A stretch of DNA of 19,853 nt from Candidatus Saccharimonadota bacterium (GTDB lineage: Bacteria; Patescibacteriota; Saccharimonadia; Saccharimonadales; Saccharimonadaceae), in contig UNSN01000009.1 of the NCBI GenBank assembly GCA_900555675.1, forward strand, positions 1 to 19,853, written 5' to 3'. This document shows, piece by piece, positions 6,320 to 15,826 of the stretch. The translations under genes and the position numbers were made by a program. The notes beneath the pieces were generated by a model, which was given only the letters and a program-made list of their open reading frames with translations, was not told the DNA's origin and searched no databases. Numbering within the stretch: the stretch's first letter is position 1; each line of letters begins with the position of its first letter.

Positions 6320-8980
6320 GTGAAGAAAAAGACTACGATAAGCACCGCCGGACACGGCTCGAGCGATAAGAAATCTCCGTCGAAACGGATGAACTTATAT
6401 GCCAATTTGGCGCAGAAACATAAGACTAAAAAAGATAAGGACGCGCGCGAACGAGCGGAATATTTGGCGACTTTGCCGAAACATCCCGTAAAGCGATTCT
6501 TTTATCGATTACATCCGAAGCGACTAGCGAAATATTGGTTCTCCAAGCGCGGCGGACTGATGGCGCTGAAAATTCTTGGCGTCGGTATTTTGTTGATGTT
6601 GCTACTTATCGGCGGAATGTTCGCCTATTTCCGTAAAGACCTCGATAAAATTCGCCCTGGTGAGCTTGCTAAGCGCGTTCAAACGACCGTCACTAAATAT
6701 TACGACCGCAATGACAATTTGCTTTGGGAAGATAAAGGTACGGGCAATTATCAATTGGTTGTCGAATCTGACCAGATTAGCGACTATTTGAAAAAAGCCA
6801 CTGTCGCAATTGAGGACCGAAACTTCTATAATCACCACGGCATCAGTCTTAGCGGTATGTTGCGCGCAATGCTCTCGACTGCTTCACGCCGCCAAGTTCA
6901 GGGTGGATCGACTCTGACTCAGCAGCTCGTCAAGCAGGTTTTCTTCGCAGATGAGGCTGGCGACCGATCAATTAGCGGTATTCCTCGAAAGATCAAGGAA
7001 ATCATCCTCGCAATTGAAGTCGAACGTATGTACAGCAAGGATCAAATCCTGTCATTATACCTGAATGAGTCTCCATACGGCGGTCGTCGTAACGGCGCAG
7101 AGTCTGCAGCTCAGACGTACTTCGGAAAGCACGCCAAAGATCTAACACTGGCGGAAGCGGCGCTAATTGCTGGTATTCCACAGAATCCGACTTACTACAA
7201 TCCGTATAACACTGCCGGAAATAAGGCTTTGATTGCCCGACAACATACAGTTCTGGACTACATGGCCGAGCAAGGCGTTATTACCAAGGACGAGGCTGAA
7301 AAAGCTAAAAAGATTGACATTTTAAGCACGCTTAAGCCACAGACCGAGCACTTGGAGAATATTAAGGCTCCTCACTTCCTATTGATGGTTCGCAATCAGT
7401 TGAGTAAAGAACTCGGCGAGTCAGTCGTTGGACGCGGTGGATTGACGATTAAAACCACCCTCGACTGGCGAATTCAGGAGAAACTTGAAAATGAAATGAA
7501 ATCGTTCTTTGCAACGGGTCGACCAGATTCTGTGCGAATTAGTAACGGCGCCGCAACAGTCGAGGACGTTCAAACTGGACAAATCGTAGCGCTTGTTGGT
7601 AGTCGCGACTTTAATTACACTGGCTTCGGTCAGGACAACGCCGCAGTTTCCTATATTCAGCCAGGCTCCACGATTAAGTCGCTTGTCTTTGCCCAATTAT
7701 TCGACAAACACGACAGCAAGCAATCATACGGTAGCGGCACGGTCTTAGCTGATGAAAACATTGATAAACTGTACGGCGCAACCCTAAGAAACTGGGACAA
7801 TAAGTTTATGGGCGCCATCAATATCCGAAGAGCGCTAGCCTTATCCCGAAACGTTCCAGCCATTAAAGCCGCTTACATCGTTGGCGACGGATCCGCTAAA
7901 CCTGTCGTCGAGGGAATCCGCAGGATGGGCGACACCAACTATTGCCGCCAGGAAGAGAATGCCGGCGGTTACGGACTCGGTGCGGCAATCGGCGCATGTG
8001 GAACCAAACAAACAGAATTGGTGAACGCTTACTCAACATTGGCGCGAATGGGAGTCCAAAAAGACGTCTCAAGCGTGATTGAAGTAAAGAACAGCCAAGG
8101 TGAAACTCTGAAAAAATGGAAAGATGAAGGCAAGCAAGTTATCGACTCGCAATCAGCATACATCGTGAACGACATCTTGTCCGACCGAACCCCTGGACTT
8201 CACGGCTGGATGGGCGTCAATGGCGTTCGAACCTCTGCAAAGACTGGTACATCCGACAAGGGTTCGCAACCAAAAGACCTCTGGATTATCAACTACAGCC
8301 CAGCTCTGGTTATGGGAATGTGGCTCGGAAACTCCGACACCAGCGTGATTGGTACATCAGCCTCCAACTACGGTATGCCGGTGATTAGAGGCGTTATGGA
8401 ATTTGCCCACACCCAAGTTTATGCCAAAGAAGGCAAATGGAAGTCAGGTCAATGGTATGAGCGACCAAGCGGAATCCAGAATGTCAACGGTGAACTCTAC
8501 CCGTCATGGTGGAATAAGAGACAAAGTCAGTCTACAGAGAAAATTACCTTCGATAAAGTCTCTAAGAAAAAGGCAACAAACTGTACTCCGGATGGCGCAA
8601 AGGAAGAGATTGAAGTGACAAAGATTATCGATCCTTTGACTAAGAAAGAATCAATCACCGTTCCTTCAGGTTACGACGCAAACGCAGAAGATGACGTTCA
8701 CAAGTGTGACGACACTAAACCGCAAATTGGAGCGACATCATACACCAACAGTGGTAAGAAATATACGATAAATGTCGACGTTACAGCAGGAACTTGGGGC
8801 TTATCGGCAATCGAAATTACCGTGGATGGAAAGAGTATTAAGAGTTCAGAAATTACTTCAAGCGGCAAGCAGACCGCCACAGTAGAGCTTGATACGACAG
8901 GAGCGCACACGGTTTCTGTAACCGTAAGAGACTCTGCATATTACACCGCCACTTCAACTGGCAGCATCCAAGTTAACTAA
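6320..8980 (+). CDS. Class A penicillin-binding protein (bifunctional glycosyltransferase/transpeptidase)
   Basis: Builds and cross-links peptidoglycan from lipid II at the outer face of the membrane. The 886 residues comprise a long basic cytoplasmic tail (1-80), one transmembrane helix (about 83-104), the GT51 glycosyltransferase domain with catalytic Glu165 in AIEDRNFYNHHG, GGSTLTQQLVKQ (about 195-206) and LYLNESPYGG (about 246-255), then the transpeptidase domain with S450-T-I-K453, S509-R-N511 and K641-T-G643. The catalytic set is complete. A C-terminal extension (about 800-886, beta-rich, TINVDV...ITVDGKS...SVTVRDSA) looks Ig-like or fibronectin-like and may bind wall or partner surface; Cys755 and Cys795 could form a disulfide. 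The start is GTG, which should be the first base of the mRNA. Its terminator lies in the convergent PIN-TRAM gene. Confidence 0.95.
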   Translation: MKKKTTISTAGHGSSDKKSPSKRMNLYANLAQKHKTKKDKDARERAEYLATLPKHPVKRFFYRLHPKRLAKYWFSKRGGLMALKILGVGILLMLLLIGGMFAYFRKDLDKIRPGELAKRVQTTVTKYYDRNDNLLWEDKGTGNYQLVVESDQISDYLKKATVAIEDRNFYNHHGISLSGMLRAMLSTASRRQVQGGSTLTQQLVKQVFFADEAGDRSISGIPRKIKEIILAIEVERMYSKDQILSLYLNESPYGGRRNGAESAAQTYFGKHAKDLTLAEAALIAGIPQNPTYYNPYNTAGNKALIARQHTVLDYMAEQGVITKDEAEKAKKIDILSTLKPQTEHLENIKAPHFLLMVRNQLSKELGESVVGRGGLTIKTTLDWRIQEKLENEMKSFFATGRPDSVRISNGAATVEDVQTGQIVALVGSRDFNYTGFGQDNAAVSYIQPGSTIKSLVFAQLFDKHDSKQSYGSGTVLADENIDKLYGATLRNWDNKFMGAINIRRALALSRNVPAIKAAYIVGDGSAKPVVEGIRRMGDTNYCRQEENAGGYGLGAAIGACGTKQTELVNAYSTLARMGVQKDVSSVIEVKNSQGETLKKWKDEGKQVIDSQSAYIVNDILSDRTPGLHGWMGVNGVRTSAKTGTSDKGSQPKDLWIINYSPALVMGMWLGNSDTSVIGTSASNYGMPVIRGVMEFAHTQVYAKEGKWKSGQWYERPSGIQNVNGELYPSWWNKRQSQSTEKITFDKVSKKKATNCTPDGAKEEIEVTKIIDPLTKKESITVPSGYDANAEDDVHKCDDTKPQIGATSYTNSGKKYTINVDVTAGTWGLSAIEITVDGKSIKSSEITSSGKQTATVELDTTGAHTVSVTVRDSAYYTATSTGSIQVN

Positions 8981-8985
8981 ATAAA

Positions 8986-9792
8986 CTATTGTTTATTCAC
9001 CAAATTAATCAGCTCAGCCTCGTGTTGAGCTGATGTTTTTGAGCGGCCATTTGTGCGTTTTTTAGGAACGCTGGTCTTCTGCTTTACAGGTTTTTTCTGT
9101 TCAACCACAAGCTTCGCAAACATCATTTTTCCAGCGTCGGTTTGCAAGCTTCGGATGATCTCAATTTTCTTCGTTTGCCCAATGTAGCGCTTGGCGTTCT
9201 CAACAACCACCATCGTTCCATCTTTCAAATAGCCAACTGCTTGATGAGAATCTTGTCCCTTCTGCGACAGCTCCAAATCCAGCTCGTCACCAGGCAAATA
9301 GCTCATCCTCAAACTTTTCGCCAGCTCATTGATATTCAAAACCTTAACGCCGTCAACTTGCGCCACCTTATTCAAGTTGTAATCAAGCGTCAATACTGCC
9401 GCGTCCATCTCCTTCGCCAATTTCAACAAGCGAGAATCCACGCCTTCCGGCACGCGAATATTGTCATCGTAAAGCTCGAATGAAGACTTCAAAATATCCT
9501 TAAGCTCCTTCACGACATCCATACCAAATCGCGCCCTTTCACGCTTGTCATGATCTGCGCCATCGGCTAATAATTGCAATTCTGTCAATACGCTCCTTGG
9601 CACAATAATTTTGCCCAGCAGAAATCCAGTCTTCGCTAGCTCAGTCACTCGCCCATCCATGAGTACTGACGTGTCGACCAAAATCGGCGCCGCGCCCACA
9701 GATGAATTTCGTCGCGGTTTCGCCAAGAAATAAACCTCAGCCGCCAAGCCAAGCAACATTACAATTATTATCAATCCGTAAAAATCTTTCAT
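8986..9792 (-). CDS. Membrane-anchored PIN-TRAM domain protein (YacL-like)
   Basis: A 268-residue protein with one N-terminal transmembrane helix (about 4-25, GLIIIVMLLGLAAEVYFLA), a PIN nuclease-fold domain (about 35-160) and a TRAM domain (about 165-235). PIN acidic residues are visible: Asp40 in ILVDTSVLMDGR, Glu in LTELQLLADG and Asp in VLTLDYNLNKVA. PIN domains cut RNA with a metal-ion site, and TRAM domains bind RNA. The pair next to radA and clpC is like the radA-yacL arrangement of Gram-positive bacteria; relatives there have four N-terminal helices, so this is a reduced version with one. The C-terminal tail is basic (KKPVKQKTSVPKKR). Start ATG with AAAGGG 5-6 nt upstream, overlapping the end of radA. 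Confidence 0.88.
   Translation of the reverse strand: MKDFYGLIIIVMLLGLAAEVYFLAKPRRNSSVGAAPILVDTSVLMDGRVTELAKTGFLLGKIIVPRSVLTELQLLADGADHDKRERARFGMDVVKELKDILKSSFELYDDNIRVPEGVDSRLLKLAKEMDAAVLTLDYNLNKVAQVDGVKVLNINELAKSLRMSYLPGDELDLELSQKGQDSHQAVGYLKDGTMVVVENAKRYIGQTKKIEIIRSLQTDAGKMMFAKLVVEQKKPVKQKTSVPKKRTNGRSKTSAQHEAELINLVNKQ
9008..9040 (+). terminator. Terminator of the PBP gene inside the convergent PIN-TRAM coding region
   Basis: ATCAGCTCA (9008-9016) pairs perfectly with TGAGCTGAT (9026-9034) around a 9-nt loop, followed by G and TTTTT (9036-9040). On the opposite strand it encodes part of the last residues of the PIN-TRAM protein. A weaker AT-only stem (8980-8986 / 8991-8997) sits between the two stop codons. 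Confidence 0.7.
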
Positions 9793-9803
9793 TTTTTCCC
9801 TTT

Positions 9804-11153
9804 CTATTGTAAATAGTCAATCAGCGCCTGCCGCATATCGCTGACGCCTTTTATAAATTTATCTTTATGAACTTTTGGCGCAATCGCATAAGTGAAGCCC
9901 AGCTTCTTCGCCTCTTTAATTCGAGCTTGCCAATTCGTCGCCGAGCGAACCTCGCCGCCCAAACCAATCTCGCCAAACACCACAGTATCTTCATCCAGAC
10001 TTCGCCCAGCGCTAGCACTGGCAATCGCCATCGCCACAGCCAAATCAGCAGCTGGATCATTCAGCTTTAATCCGCCAACCACATTGACATAAATATCTTT
10101 GTCCGCCAATTTTAACTTCGTTCGCTTCTCCAAAACCGCCACCAACAAATTCAATCGATTCAAATCAAAACCACTCGCCGTGCGCTTAGGATAGCCAAAA
10201 TTCGTCGGATTAACTAGCGCCTGAATTTCTACCAAAAGCGGACGTGCACCTTCCATGGTCGCCAGCACAATTGACCCATCCAGATTCTGACGTTCCGCCA
10301 GAAGTTCCGCCGACGGATTCTTCACTATTCTTAGTCCCTGCTCGTCCATCTCAAAAATTGCCGCTTCGTTAGTCGATCCGTATCGATTCTTCTGCGCTCG
10401 AACAACTCGAAAACCGCCATATCGATCGCCCTCAAAATTCAGCACAACGTCCACCAAATGCTCCAATATCTTTGGCCCAGCAATCGAGCCTTCTTTGGTA
10501 ACGTGACCAACCAAAATCACCGCCGTGCCCGAAGCTTTGGCGGCACGAATAATTACATTCGACGAATTGGTGATCTGACTAACCGACCCCGGAGCTGAGG
10601 AAATCTCGCTGAGAGAAATTGTCTGAACCGAATCGACAATCGCCAGATCATATCCGCCTTGCTGAATTGACGCCGCAATATCTTCCGCGCTATTACTGGA
10701 GGCGAGCTGCATTTTTTCCGAATCAGCCGCGCCCAAACGCTCCGCACGAAGCTTCACCTGAGAAACCGATTCCTCGCCGCTTACATATAACACCGATTTT
10801 GTCTTGGCAATATGTGCCGCAACTTGCGCTAAAAGCGTACTCTTTCCGATTCCAGGCTGACCCGCCACCAACACCACGCCGCCAACCAGAAAACCGCCGC
10901 CCAAAACAGCATCCAAATCGTCAATTCTAGTGCTTAGTCTCTCCAATCCAGACTCAGAAGCAGCTTCACGAATGCTAGACGTTTTTAAGACCTTGCCGCG
11001 CCCAGCAGATTTATCGACAACAGATAACCCGCCAGAAGAAACGACCTGCTCGACTAGCGAATTCCATTCCCCACAATTTTCACACCTGCCAGCCCACTTT
11101 GAAAAGCTAGCTCCGCACTGCTGACAAACAAATTGACTTTTAGCTTTCGCCAT
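9804..11153 (-). CDS. radA: DNA repair protein RadA (Sms)
   Basis: RadA is a RecA-like ATPase that drives branch migration in recombinational repair and in natural transformation. The 449 residues hold a four-Cys zinc finger (Cys10, 13, 24, 27 in CQQCGASFSKWAGRCENC), Walker A GQPGIGKST (98-106), the RadA-specific KNRFG motif as KNRYG (255-259) and a Lon-protease-like C-terminal domain (about 270-449) used as a scaffold. Length and order are standard. The ATG overlaps the stop of the zincin gene by one base (TAATG), with a strong GGAGGGGG Shine-Dalgarno inside that gene. Saccharibacteria take up DNA with com genes, so a role in transformation is plausible. Confidence 0.97.
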   Translation of the reverse strand: MAKAKSQFVCQQCGASFSKWAGRCENCGEWNSLVEQVVSSGGLSVVDKSAGRGKVLKTSSIREAASESGLERLSTRIDDLDAVLGGGFLVGGVVLVAGQPGIGKSTLLAQVAAHIAKTKSVLYVSGEESVSQVKLRAERLGAADSEKMQLASSNSAEDIAASIQQGGYDLAIVDSVQTISLSEISSAPGSVSQITNSSNVIIRAAKASGTAVILVGHVTKEGSIAGPKILEHLVDVVLNFEGDRYGGFRVVRAQKNRYGSTNEAAIFEMDEQGLRIVKNPSAELLAERQNLDGSIVLATMEGARPLLVEIQALVNPTNFGYPKRTASGFDLNRLNLLVAVLEKRTKLKLADKDIYVNVVGGLKLNDPAADLAVAMAIASASAGRSLDEDTVVFGEIGLGGEVRSATNWQARIKEAKKLGFTYAIAPKVHKDKFIKGVSDMRQALIDYLQ

Positions 11154-12133
11154 TATTTCGCCCCCTCCAAACTATCCAAACTTTTATTCAATTCATCAAT
11201 CTGCACGCCTAATTCTCTAAGCCGCAAAACATCAGAATTGTAAGAATTGATCTCAGAATTCAAATTGACACGCCTTTCGTTCAATTCCGAAAGTTCCACC
11301 TTCAAGGCTTGACGTTGATTATAAAAATCACTCTGTGACAAAAATCCACCACTAACGCCCGCTCGCCGATTAAAGTCCGCCACGCGACTATTATAATCCG
11401 CCAAATCAGTTGAATATTGCGATAATTCTCTGTTCAACTTTTCCTTTCGAATCTTCAACGACTCACTCAATTTCTGCGCTTCGTTTTCTCTGGATTCAAA
11501 TTTTTCTTGATATTGCGCGTGCAATTTCACGACTTCAGATCGATCGGTAAAATACCGTCGATAATATTCTTCCAACTCATCGCCCAAATCGGCAAATTCC
11601 GTCCCCAGAATCGAATGCAACTCGTTAGCTCTTGTTCCGGGTTGCGCACGATCATAATATTCCATCCGCTCGGACAATTTCTTATTTTTCACATTATTAT
11701 AAGCCTGCTCCAAAAGCTCGCTCAAATGAGATTTTTCCGACGCACTCAACCTTTCCCAAGCAGCGTGCAACATCTCATGTGCCGCCGTCACTTCTTTCAC
11801 GCCATCAAGTTCAGAATTGGTCACGTTATAGATATAAATATCCCTAGACGACGGATTATAACAACCCAAAATCGCGTTTCCTTTTTCCACGCGACGGCAA
11901 TCTTCGTTAAATTCGTTCGCCGATTTAATCTGCGGATTAGAAACATAGAACATTTTCCTGCCAACATCCGACATCTTTACGCGATCAGCAATAGCGACAA
12001 TTTCCGCACTTGGTTTATATTGCCACAACGTAATCTCGTCAATGATTTGCTGACGATTCATCATCACAAAAACCGCAGCAGAAAGTACAATTATCGGCAT
12101 GAGAACGCTGAATATTTTACGCACGATTGACAT
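11153..12133 (-). CDS. Membrane-anchored zincin metalloprotease with C-terminal coiled coil
   Basis: I do not recognise a named family. The 326 residues start with a signal anchor (about 5-24, [20 protein letters not shown]). A globular part follows with the zinc-protease motif HExxH at His119-Glu120-His123 (TAAHEMLHAAWE); the third ligand is probably Glu or His within NELHSILGTEF (about 170-180). Cys79 and Cys91 could form a disulfide, consistent with an extracytoplasmic location. From about 185 to 326 the sequence is long-helical and charged, predicted coiled coil, with a Gly-rich break (RRAGVSGGF). Such a protein could cleave surface proteins or measure distance to the wall. The gene overlaps clpC by 17 nt; AAGGTGGTG precedes the ATG. 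Protease activity is inferred from HExxH only. Confidence 0.7.
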   Translation of the reverse strand: MSIVRKIFSVLMPIIVLSAAVFVMMNRQQIIDEITLWQYKPSAEIVAIADRVKMSDVGRKMFYVSNPQIKSANEFNEDCRRVEKGNAILGCYNPSSRDIYIYNVTNSELDGVKEVTAAHEMLHAAWERLSASEKSHLSELLEQAYNNVKNKKLSERMEYYDRAQPGTRANELHSILGTEFADLGDELEEYYRRYFTDRSEVVKLHAQYQEKFESRENEAQKLSESLKIRKEKLNRELSQYSTDLADYNSRVADFNRRAGVSGGFLSQSDFYNQRQALKVELSELNERRVNLNSEINSYNSDVLRLRELGVQIDELNKSLDSLEGAK

Positions 12134-14573
12134 TAATCACCACCTTATCATTATCAATTTTAGCCTCCAGCGTGTCGCCAGGTTTTGCTTTATTGGACAA
12201 TAAAACATCGCTCAGCGAATCCGCCAACTCCGACTGAATTGTTCGTCTCAAAACTCGCACACCGCGTTGCTCATCAAATCCCCGATCAATCAACCAACGC
12301 TTCGCCGAAGAAGTAATATCAAGCGTCATTCCATGTTGAGCGACAGCCTTGACCAAATCAGACGTGAGATTGTCAAAAATCTTTCGCACGACCGAACGAG
12401 ACAGCGGCTTAAATGTAATCACGTCATCAAATCGACCAATCAATTCTGGACGCAAAAATTCCTCAAGCTCACGCAGAGCGGCACGTGAATTTTTCTCGTG
12501 ACGATTTTCGCTAGCCGACTTTTTATGCCCAGACGCGCCAAATCCCAGCTCTGAATCCTGAATCATTTGCTCGGCGCCGACGTTGCTCGTTAAGATGACA
12601 ATCGTCTGCCGAAAACTCACCGTCCGTCCGTGAGAATCGCTCAACTTGCCGTCCTCCAAAATCTGCAAAAGCAAGTTCAGAACGTCAGGGTGCGCCTTTT
12701 CAATTTCATCAAACAACACCACGCTATACGGTCGACGACGAACTTTATCCGTCAATTTCCCGCCATCCTCATAGCCAACATAACCAGCCGGCGCACCAAC
12801 CAGCCGACTAGCCGTGTGACGCTCGGAAAACTCGCTCATATCAATTTTAATCAAACTATCCTCGCCGCCAAAAACTTCCCGCGCCAGAACTCGTGCCAAT
12901 TCCGTCTTACCAACTCCAGTCGGACCCAGAAAGATAAACGACCCAAGCGGCCCACTCTGACGATTTAGTCCAGCTTTATTGCGACGAATCGCACGCGCCA
13001 GTTGCTCAATCGCTTCATTCTGGCCAAGAACGCTCTGGCTCAGCCGCTTCTCCAGGCGAATCAAATCTTTCATCTGATTTAACGATAATCTGTCAATCGG
13101 AATATTAGTCATTGCCGAAACCGCTCGACGCAAATATTCATCAGTCAACACCGGTTTATCACTGGCCTCATCCTTCAGCGCTTCGGCTTGCAATTCCAAT
13201 TGCCTCATTTGCATCTTAAATTCTGCGGCTTTTTCGTAATCTTCAGCTTCCACAGCTGCATCAATTTTTCCAGCCAATCGCTTAATTTGGCGAGCCAACT
13301 TGTCCTTGCGCGACAATTTTATTGGCGAACTAGACTTCAATAAACTCGCCGCCTCGTCAATCACGTCAATCGCCTTATCTGGCAAAAATCGCTCCGTCAC
13401 GTAACGCTGGCTCAAATCCACCGCCTCAGTCAGCATTTCGTCAGGAATTTGAACTTGATGATGTTTGGCTAATTTTCCTCTCAAGCCTCGCATCATCTCC
13501 ACCGCCTCTTCTGGCGACGGCTCATTGACCGTCACAGATTGGAAGCGCCGTGACAACGCAGCGTCTTTTTCGATATGTTTTCGATATTCATCAAACGTCG
13601 TCGCGCCAATTAGTCGCACCTCGCCTCGCGACAACGCTGGCTTCAATACATTTGCCGCGTCCATCGAACCTTCGGCCGAACCAGCGCCAACCAACAGATG
13701 CAACTCGTCAATAAACAAAATAACTTCTTGATGTTTTTTGGCGACCGCCAGAACTTTTTGCAATCGCTCCTCAAATTGCCCGCGATATTTCGTCCCCGCA
13801 ATCATCGCCGTCAGATCCAATTGAAAAAGTCGCTTGCCCTTCAAAAATTCGGGAACTTTATTATCAGCAATCCTCTGCGCCAAACCTTCAACGACCGCAG
13901 TTTTACCGACGCCAGGTTCGCCAATTAGCGCTGGATTATTCTTGCTCCGCCTGCCTAAAATCGTGATCATTCGCTGAATTTCCGACGCTCGACCAATCAC
14001 CGGATCCAAAAATCCTTCGCTGGCGCGTCGCGTCAAATCGACACCGAATTTCTCCAAAACTCGCAGATCGCCAGAATTTTTACTCGCCGTACTGCGCTCA
14101 CTCTGCAGAGATTCAAACTGCTGTTTATCAAACACATCTTCCAAACTTCCACGCAGATTATCAATGTCAATATTCATATCCCGCAGCAATTTAGTCGCTC
14201 GCGCCTCGTGCTGCTGCAGCATTCCATAAACGATGTGTTCCGTGCCAATTTTTTCCTGCCCAAATTCAACCGCTAATTGCCAAGCAATTCTTATCAATTC
14301 AACAACTTCAGCGCTCAAACCCTTACTTACAATCGTAATCACCAGCGGCTTTGCGGTCAGATTCAATGCCATTTCCGCCCGATCCAAAGTTACGCCATTT
14401 TCCGCCAAAATCTTTGCGCCCAATGACGAATTCTGCGCCAACACACCAAGCAGAATATGCTCCGTGCCAACATATTCACTACCCTCATTATGCGCCAGAA
14501 AACCAGCCCGCCCCAAACTGGCTCGAGCCGTTTCCGTCAGCCGAGGTTCTAATTCAGAAAAATCTTCTGACAT
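12117..14573 (-). CDS. clpC: AAA+ protease ATPase ClpC
   Basis: ClpC unfolds proteins and feeds them to ClpP. I set the start at the ATG at 14573 because AAAGGAGGG lies 5 nt upstream and the protein then begins in the family manner; an in-frame ATG 60 nt earlier has no ribosome site. The 818 residues contain two Clp_N repeats (about 5-145), AAA-1 with Walker A GEPGVGKT (218-225) and Walker B LFIDE (286-290), a middle domain with a UVR-type motif (about 438-465, [18 protein letters not shown]), and AAA-2 with Walker A GPTGVGKT (550-557) and Walker B VVLFDE. The LGF tripeptide in SELGFGASG after AAA-2 fits the ClpP-binding loop. It lies 40 nt after nusA and overlaps the zincin gene. No McsA/McsB/CtsR genes are present here. 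Confidence 0.96.
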   Translation of the reverse strand: MSEDFSELEPRLTETARASLGRAGFLAHNEGSEYVGTEHILLGVLAQNSSLGAKILAENGVTLDRAEMALNLTAKPLVITIVSKGLSAEVVELIRIAWQLAVEFGQEKIGTEHIVYGMLQQHEARATKLLRDMNIDIDNLRGSLEDVFDKQQFESLQSERSTASKNSGDLRVLEKFGVDLTRRASEGFLDPVIGRASEIQRMITILGRRSKNNPALIGEPGVGKTAVVEGLAQRIADNKVPEFLKGKRLFQLDLTAMIAGTKYRGQFEERLQKVLAVAKKHQEVILFIDELHLLVGAGSAEGSMDAANVLKPALSRGEVRLIGATTFDEYRKHIEKDAALSRRFQSVTVNEPSPEEAVEMMRGLRGKLAKHHQVQIPDEMLTEAVDLSQRYVTERFLPDKAIDVIDEAASLLKSSSPIKLSRKDKLARQIKRLAGKIDAAVEAEDYEKAAEFKMQMRQLELQAEALKDEASDKPVLTDEYLRRAVSAMTNIPIDRLSLNQMKDLIRLEKRLSQSVLGQNEAIEQLARAIRRNKAGLNRQSGPLGSFIFLGPTGVGKTELARVLAREVFGGEDSLIKIDMSEFSERHTASRLVGAPAGYVGYEDGGKLTDKVRRRPYSVVLFDEIEKAHPDVLNLLLQILEDGKLSDSHGRTVSFRQTIVILTSNVGAEQMIQDSELGFGASGHKKSASENRHEKNSRAALRELEEFLRPELIGRFDDVITFKPLSRSVVRKIFDNLTSDLVKAVAQHGMTLDITSSAKRWLIDRGFDEQRGVRVLRRTIQSELADSLSDVLLSNKAKPGDTLEAKIDNDKVVINVNRA

Positions 14574-14613
14574 ATCGCCCTCCTTTCGTTTTCGGCGATT
14601 CGCAGAAGGCAGC

Positions 14614-15735
14614 TTATTCCGCCACCTCCTCAACTACGCTCATCAAGCTATCCTCAATATTCTTTCGAGGTTTTGGCTCTGTCTTAACAGGAGCTTTTGC
14701 TTCGATGTCTAATTCATAGCCAGTCAATCGACTTGCCAAGCGAACATTCTGTCCAGCGCGACCAATTGCTATCGACTGCTGATCTTCGCTAACATAAACC
14801 GTCGCACGCTTCTCATCTTCACTGACAGTCACACTCAAAACCTCTGCTGGGCTCATTGCATTAGCAATAAATCCAGCTGCATCTTCCTCATATGGAATAA
14901 TGTCAATTTTTTCCTGCTCGCCAATTTCATTCATCACAGCCTGAACGCGGGCGCCGTGACCACCAACAAACGTACCAACTGGATCAACGCCAGGTAGCGC
15001 TGAAGAAACCGCCAATTTGGTTCGGCGACCAGCTTCGCGAGCGATTGCCTTAATCTCAACCGCACCAGTTTCCATCTCTGGAACTTCTTGATTGAACAAG
15101 AATCGCACAAACTCTTCATTGCCGCGGCTAAGAATCAATTGCGGACCGCGACCTTCGCGCTCAATATCCTTAATATAAACCTTAATTCGACGGCCAACGC
15201 CATAATATTCACCAGGAATTTGCTCGCTCTGAGGCATAATTCCGACAGCCTTGCCCAGCTCAATTCGCACAACGCGTGGCTCAACTCGCTGAACCGTACC
15301 AATAACAACCGTACCGATTTTATCCTCAAATTCCGCCAAAACAACTTCACGCTCAGCTTCACGCAAACGCTGCAGAATCACTTGCTTAGCGGTCTGAGCA
15401 GCAACTCGACCAAAAGTCGTCACGCTATGAGTTTCCATCACAACTTCACCGCCAAGTTCAGCCGCAGGATCTATCTCCTTAGCTTCCTCTAGGTCGATTT
15501 GATTGGCGCCATTCTCAACTTCTTCAACAACAGTTTTAACAACCGACACGACAGCCGTACCGTTGTTGATATTCAAGCTTGCGCGAACCAACTGATCTCG
15601 CGTGCCGTTATCACGACGCCAAGCCGCCGCAATCGCCTGCTCAATCACGCTCAAAACCGTTTCTTCTGGCAAGTTTTTTTCCTCAGCAATCGTACGCACT
15701 GCCAACGTCAACTGCTTGATATTCAAATCTTCCAT
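14614..15735 (-). CDS. nusA: Transcription termination/antitermination factor NusA
   Basis: NusA binds RNA polymerase and nascent RNA, promoting pausing, intrinsic termination and antitermination. The start is set at the ATG at 15735, which follows AAGGAG by 6 nt; the frame is open 31 codons further, but that stretch is leader RNA. The 373 residues show the N-terminal polymerase-binding domain (about 1-128), the S1 domain (about 138-200), KH1 with GGHG (258-261) and KH2 with GRAG (325-328) in IAIGRAGQNVRLASRLTGYELDI. As in Gram-positive NusA there are no C-terminal acidic repeats, only a short tail. It is first in the operon nusA-clpC-zincin-radA-PIN. The usual partners rimP and infB are not adjacent. 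The leader contains a terminator-like hairpin. Confidence 0.96.
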   Translation of the reverse strand: MEDLNIKQLTLAVRTIAEEKNLPEETVLSVIEQAIAAAWRRDNGTRDQLVRASLNINNGTAVVSVVKTVVEEVENGANQIDLEEAKEIDPAAELGGEVVMETHSVTTFGRVAAQTAKQVILQRLREAEREVVLAEFEDKIGTVVIGTVQRVEPRVVRIELGKAVGIMPQSEQIPGEYYGVGRRIKVYIKDIEREGRGPQLILSRGNEEFVRFLFNQEVPEMETGAVEIKAIAREAGRRTKLAVSSALPGVDPVGTFVGGHGARVQAVMNEIGEQEKIDIIPYEEDAAGFIANAMSPAEVLSVTVSEDEKRATVYVSEDQQSIAIGRAGQNVRLASRLTGYELDIEAKAPVKTEPKPRKNIEDSLMSVVEEVAE

Positions 15736-15789
15736 TACATTCTCCTTCTTATTAATTATATCTTTTTCCGTCTCAAACTTCCATAAACG

Positions 15790-15813
15790 AAAAACTCCGA
15801 CCTGCCGGCCGGA
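15790..15813 (-). terminator. Intrinsic terminator or attenuator in the nusA leader
   Basis: On the minus strand TCCGGCC (15813-15807) pairs with GGTCGGA (15802-15796, one G-U) around the loop GGCA, followed by G and TTTTT (15794-15790). It lies downstream of the nusA promoter and upstream of its start, so it would end the HNH nuclease transcript and also interrupt nusA transcripts about 30 nt from their start. Confidence 0.65.
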
Positions 15814-15826
15814 TGAGTACTTTCTC

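Noticed and set aside
14574..14633. Longer clpC start 20 codons upstream.
   Set aside because: No Shine-Dalgarno there, the extra residues are basic and unlike ClpC N-termini, and the ATG at 14573 has AAAGGAGGG.
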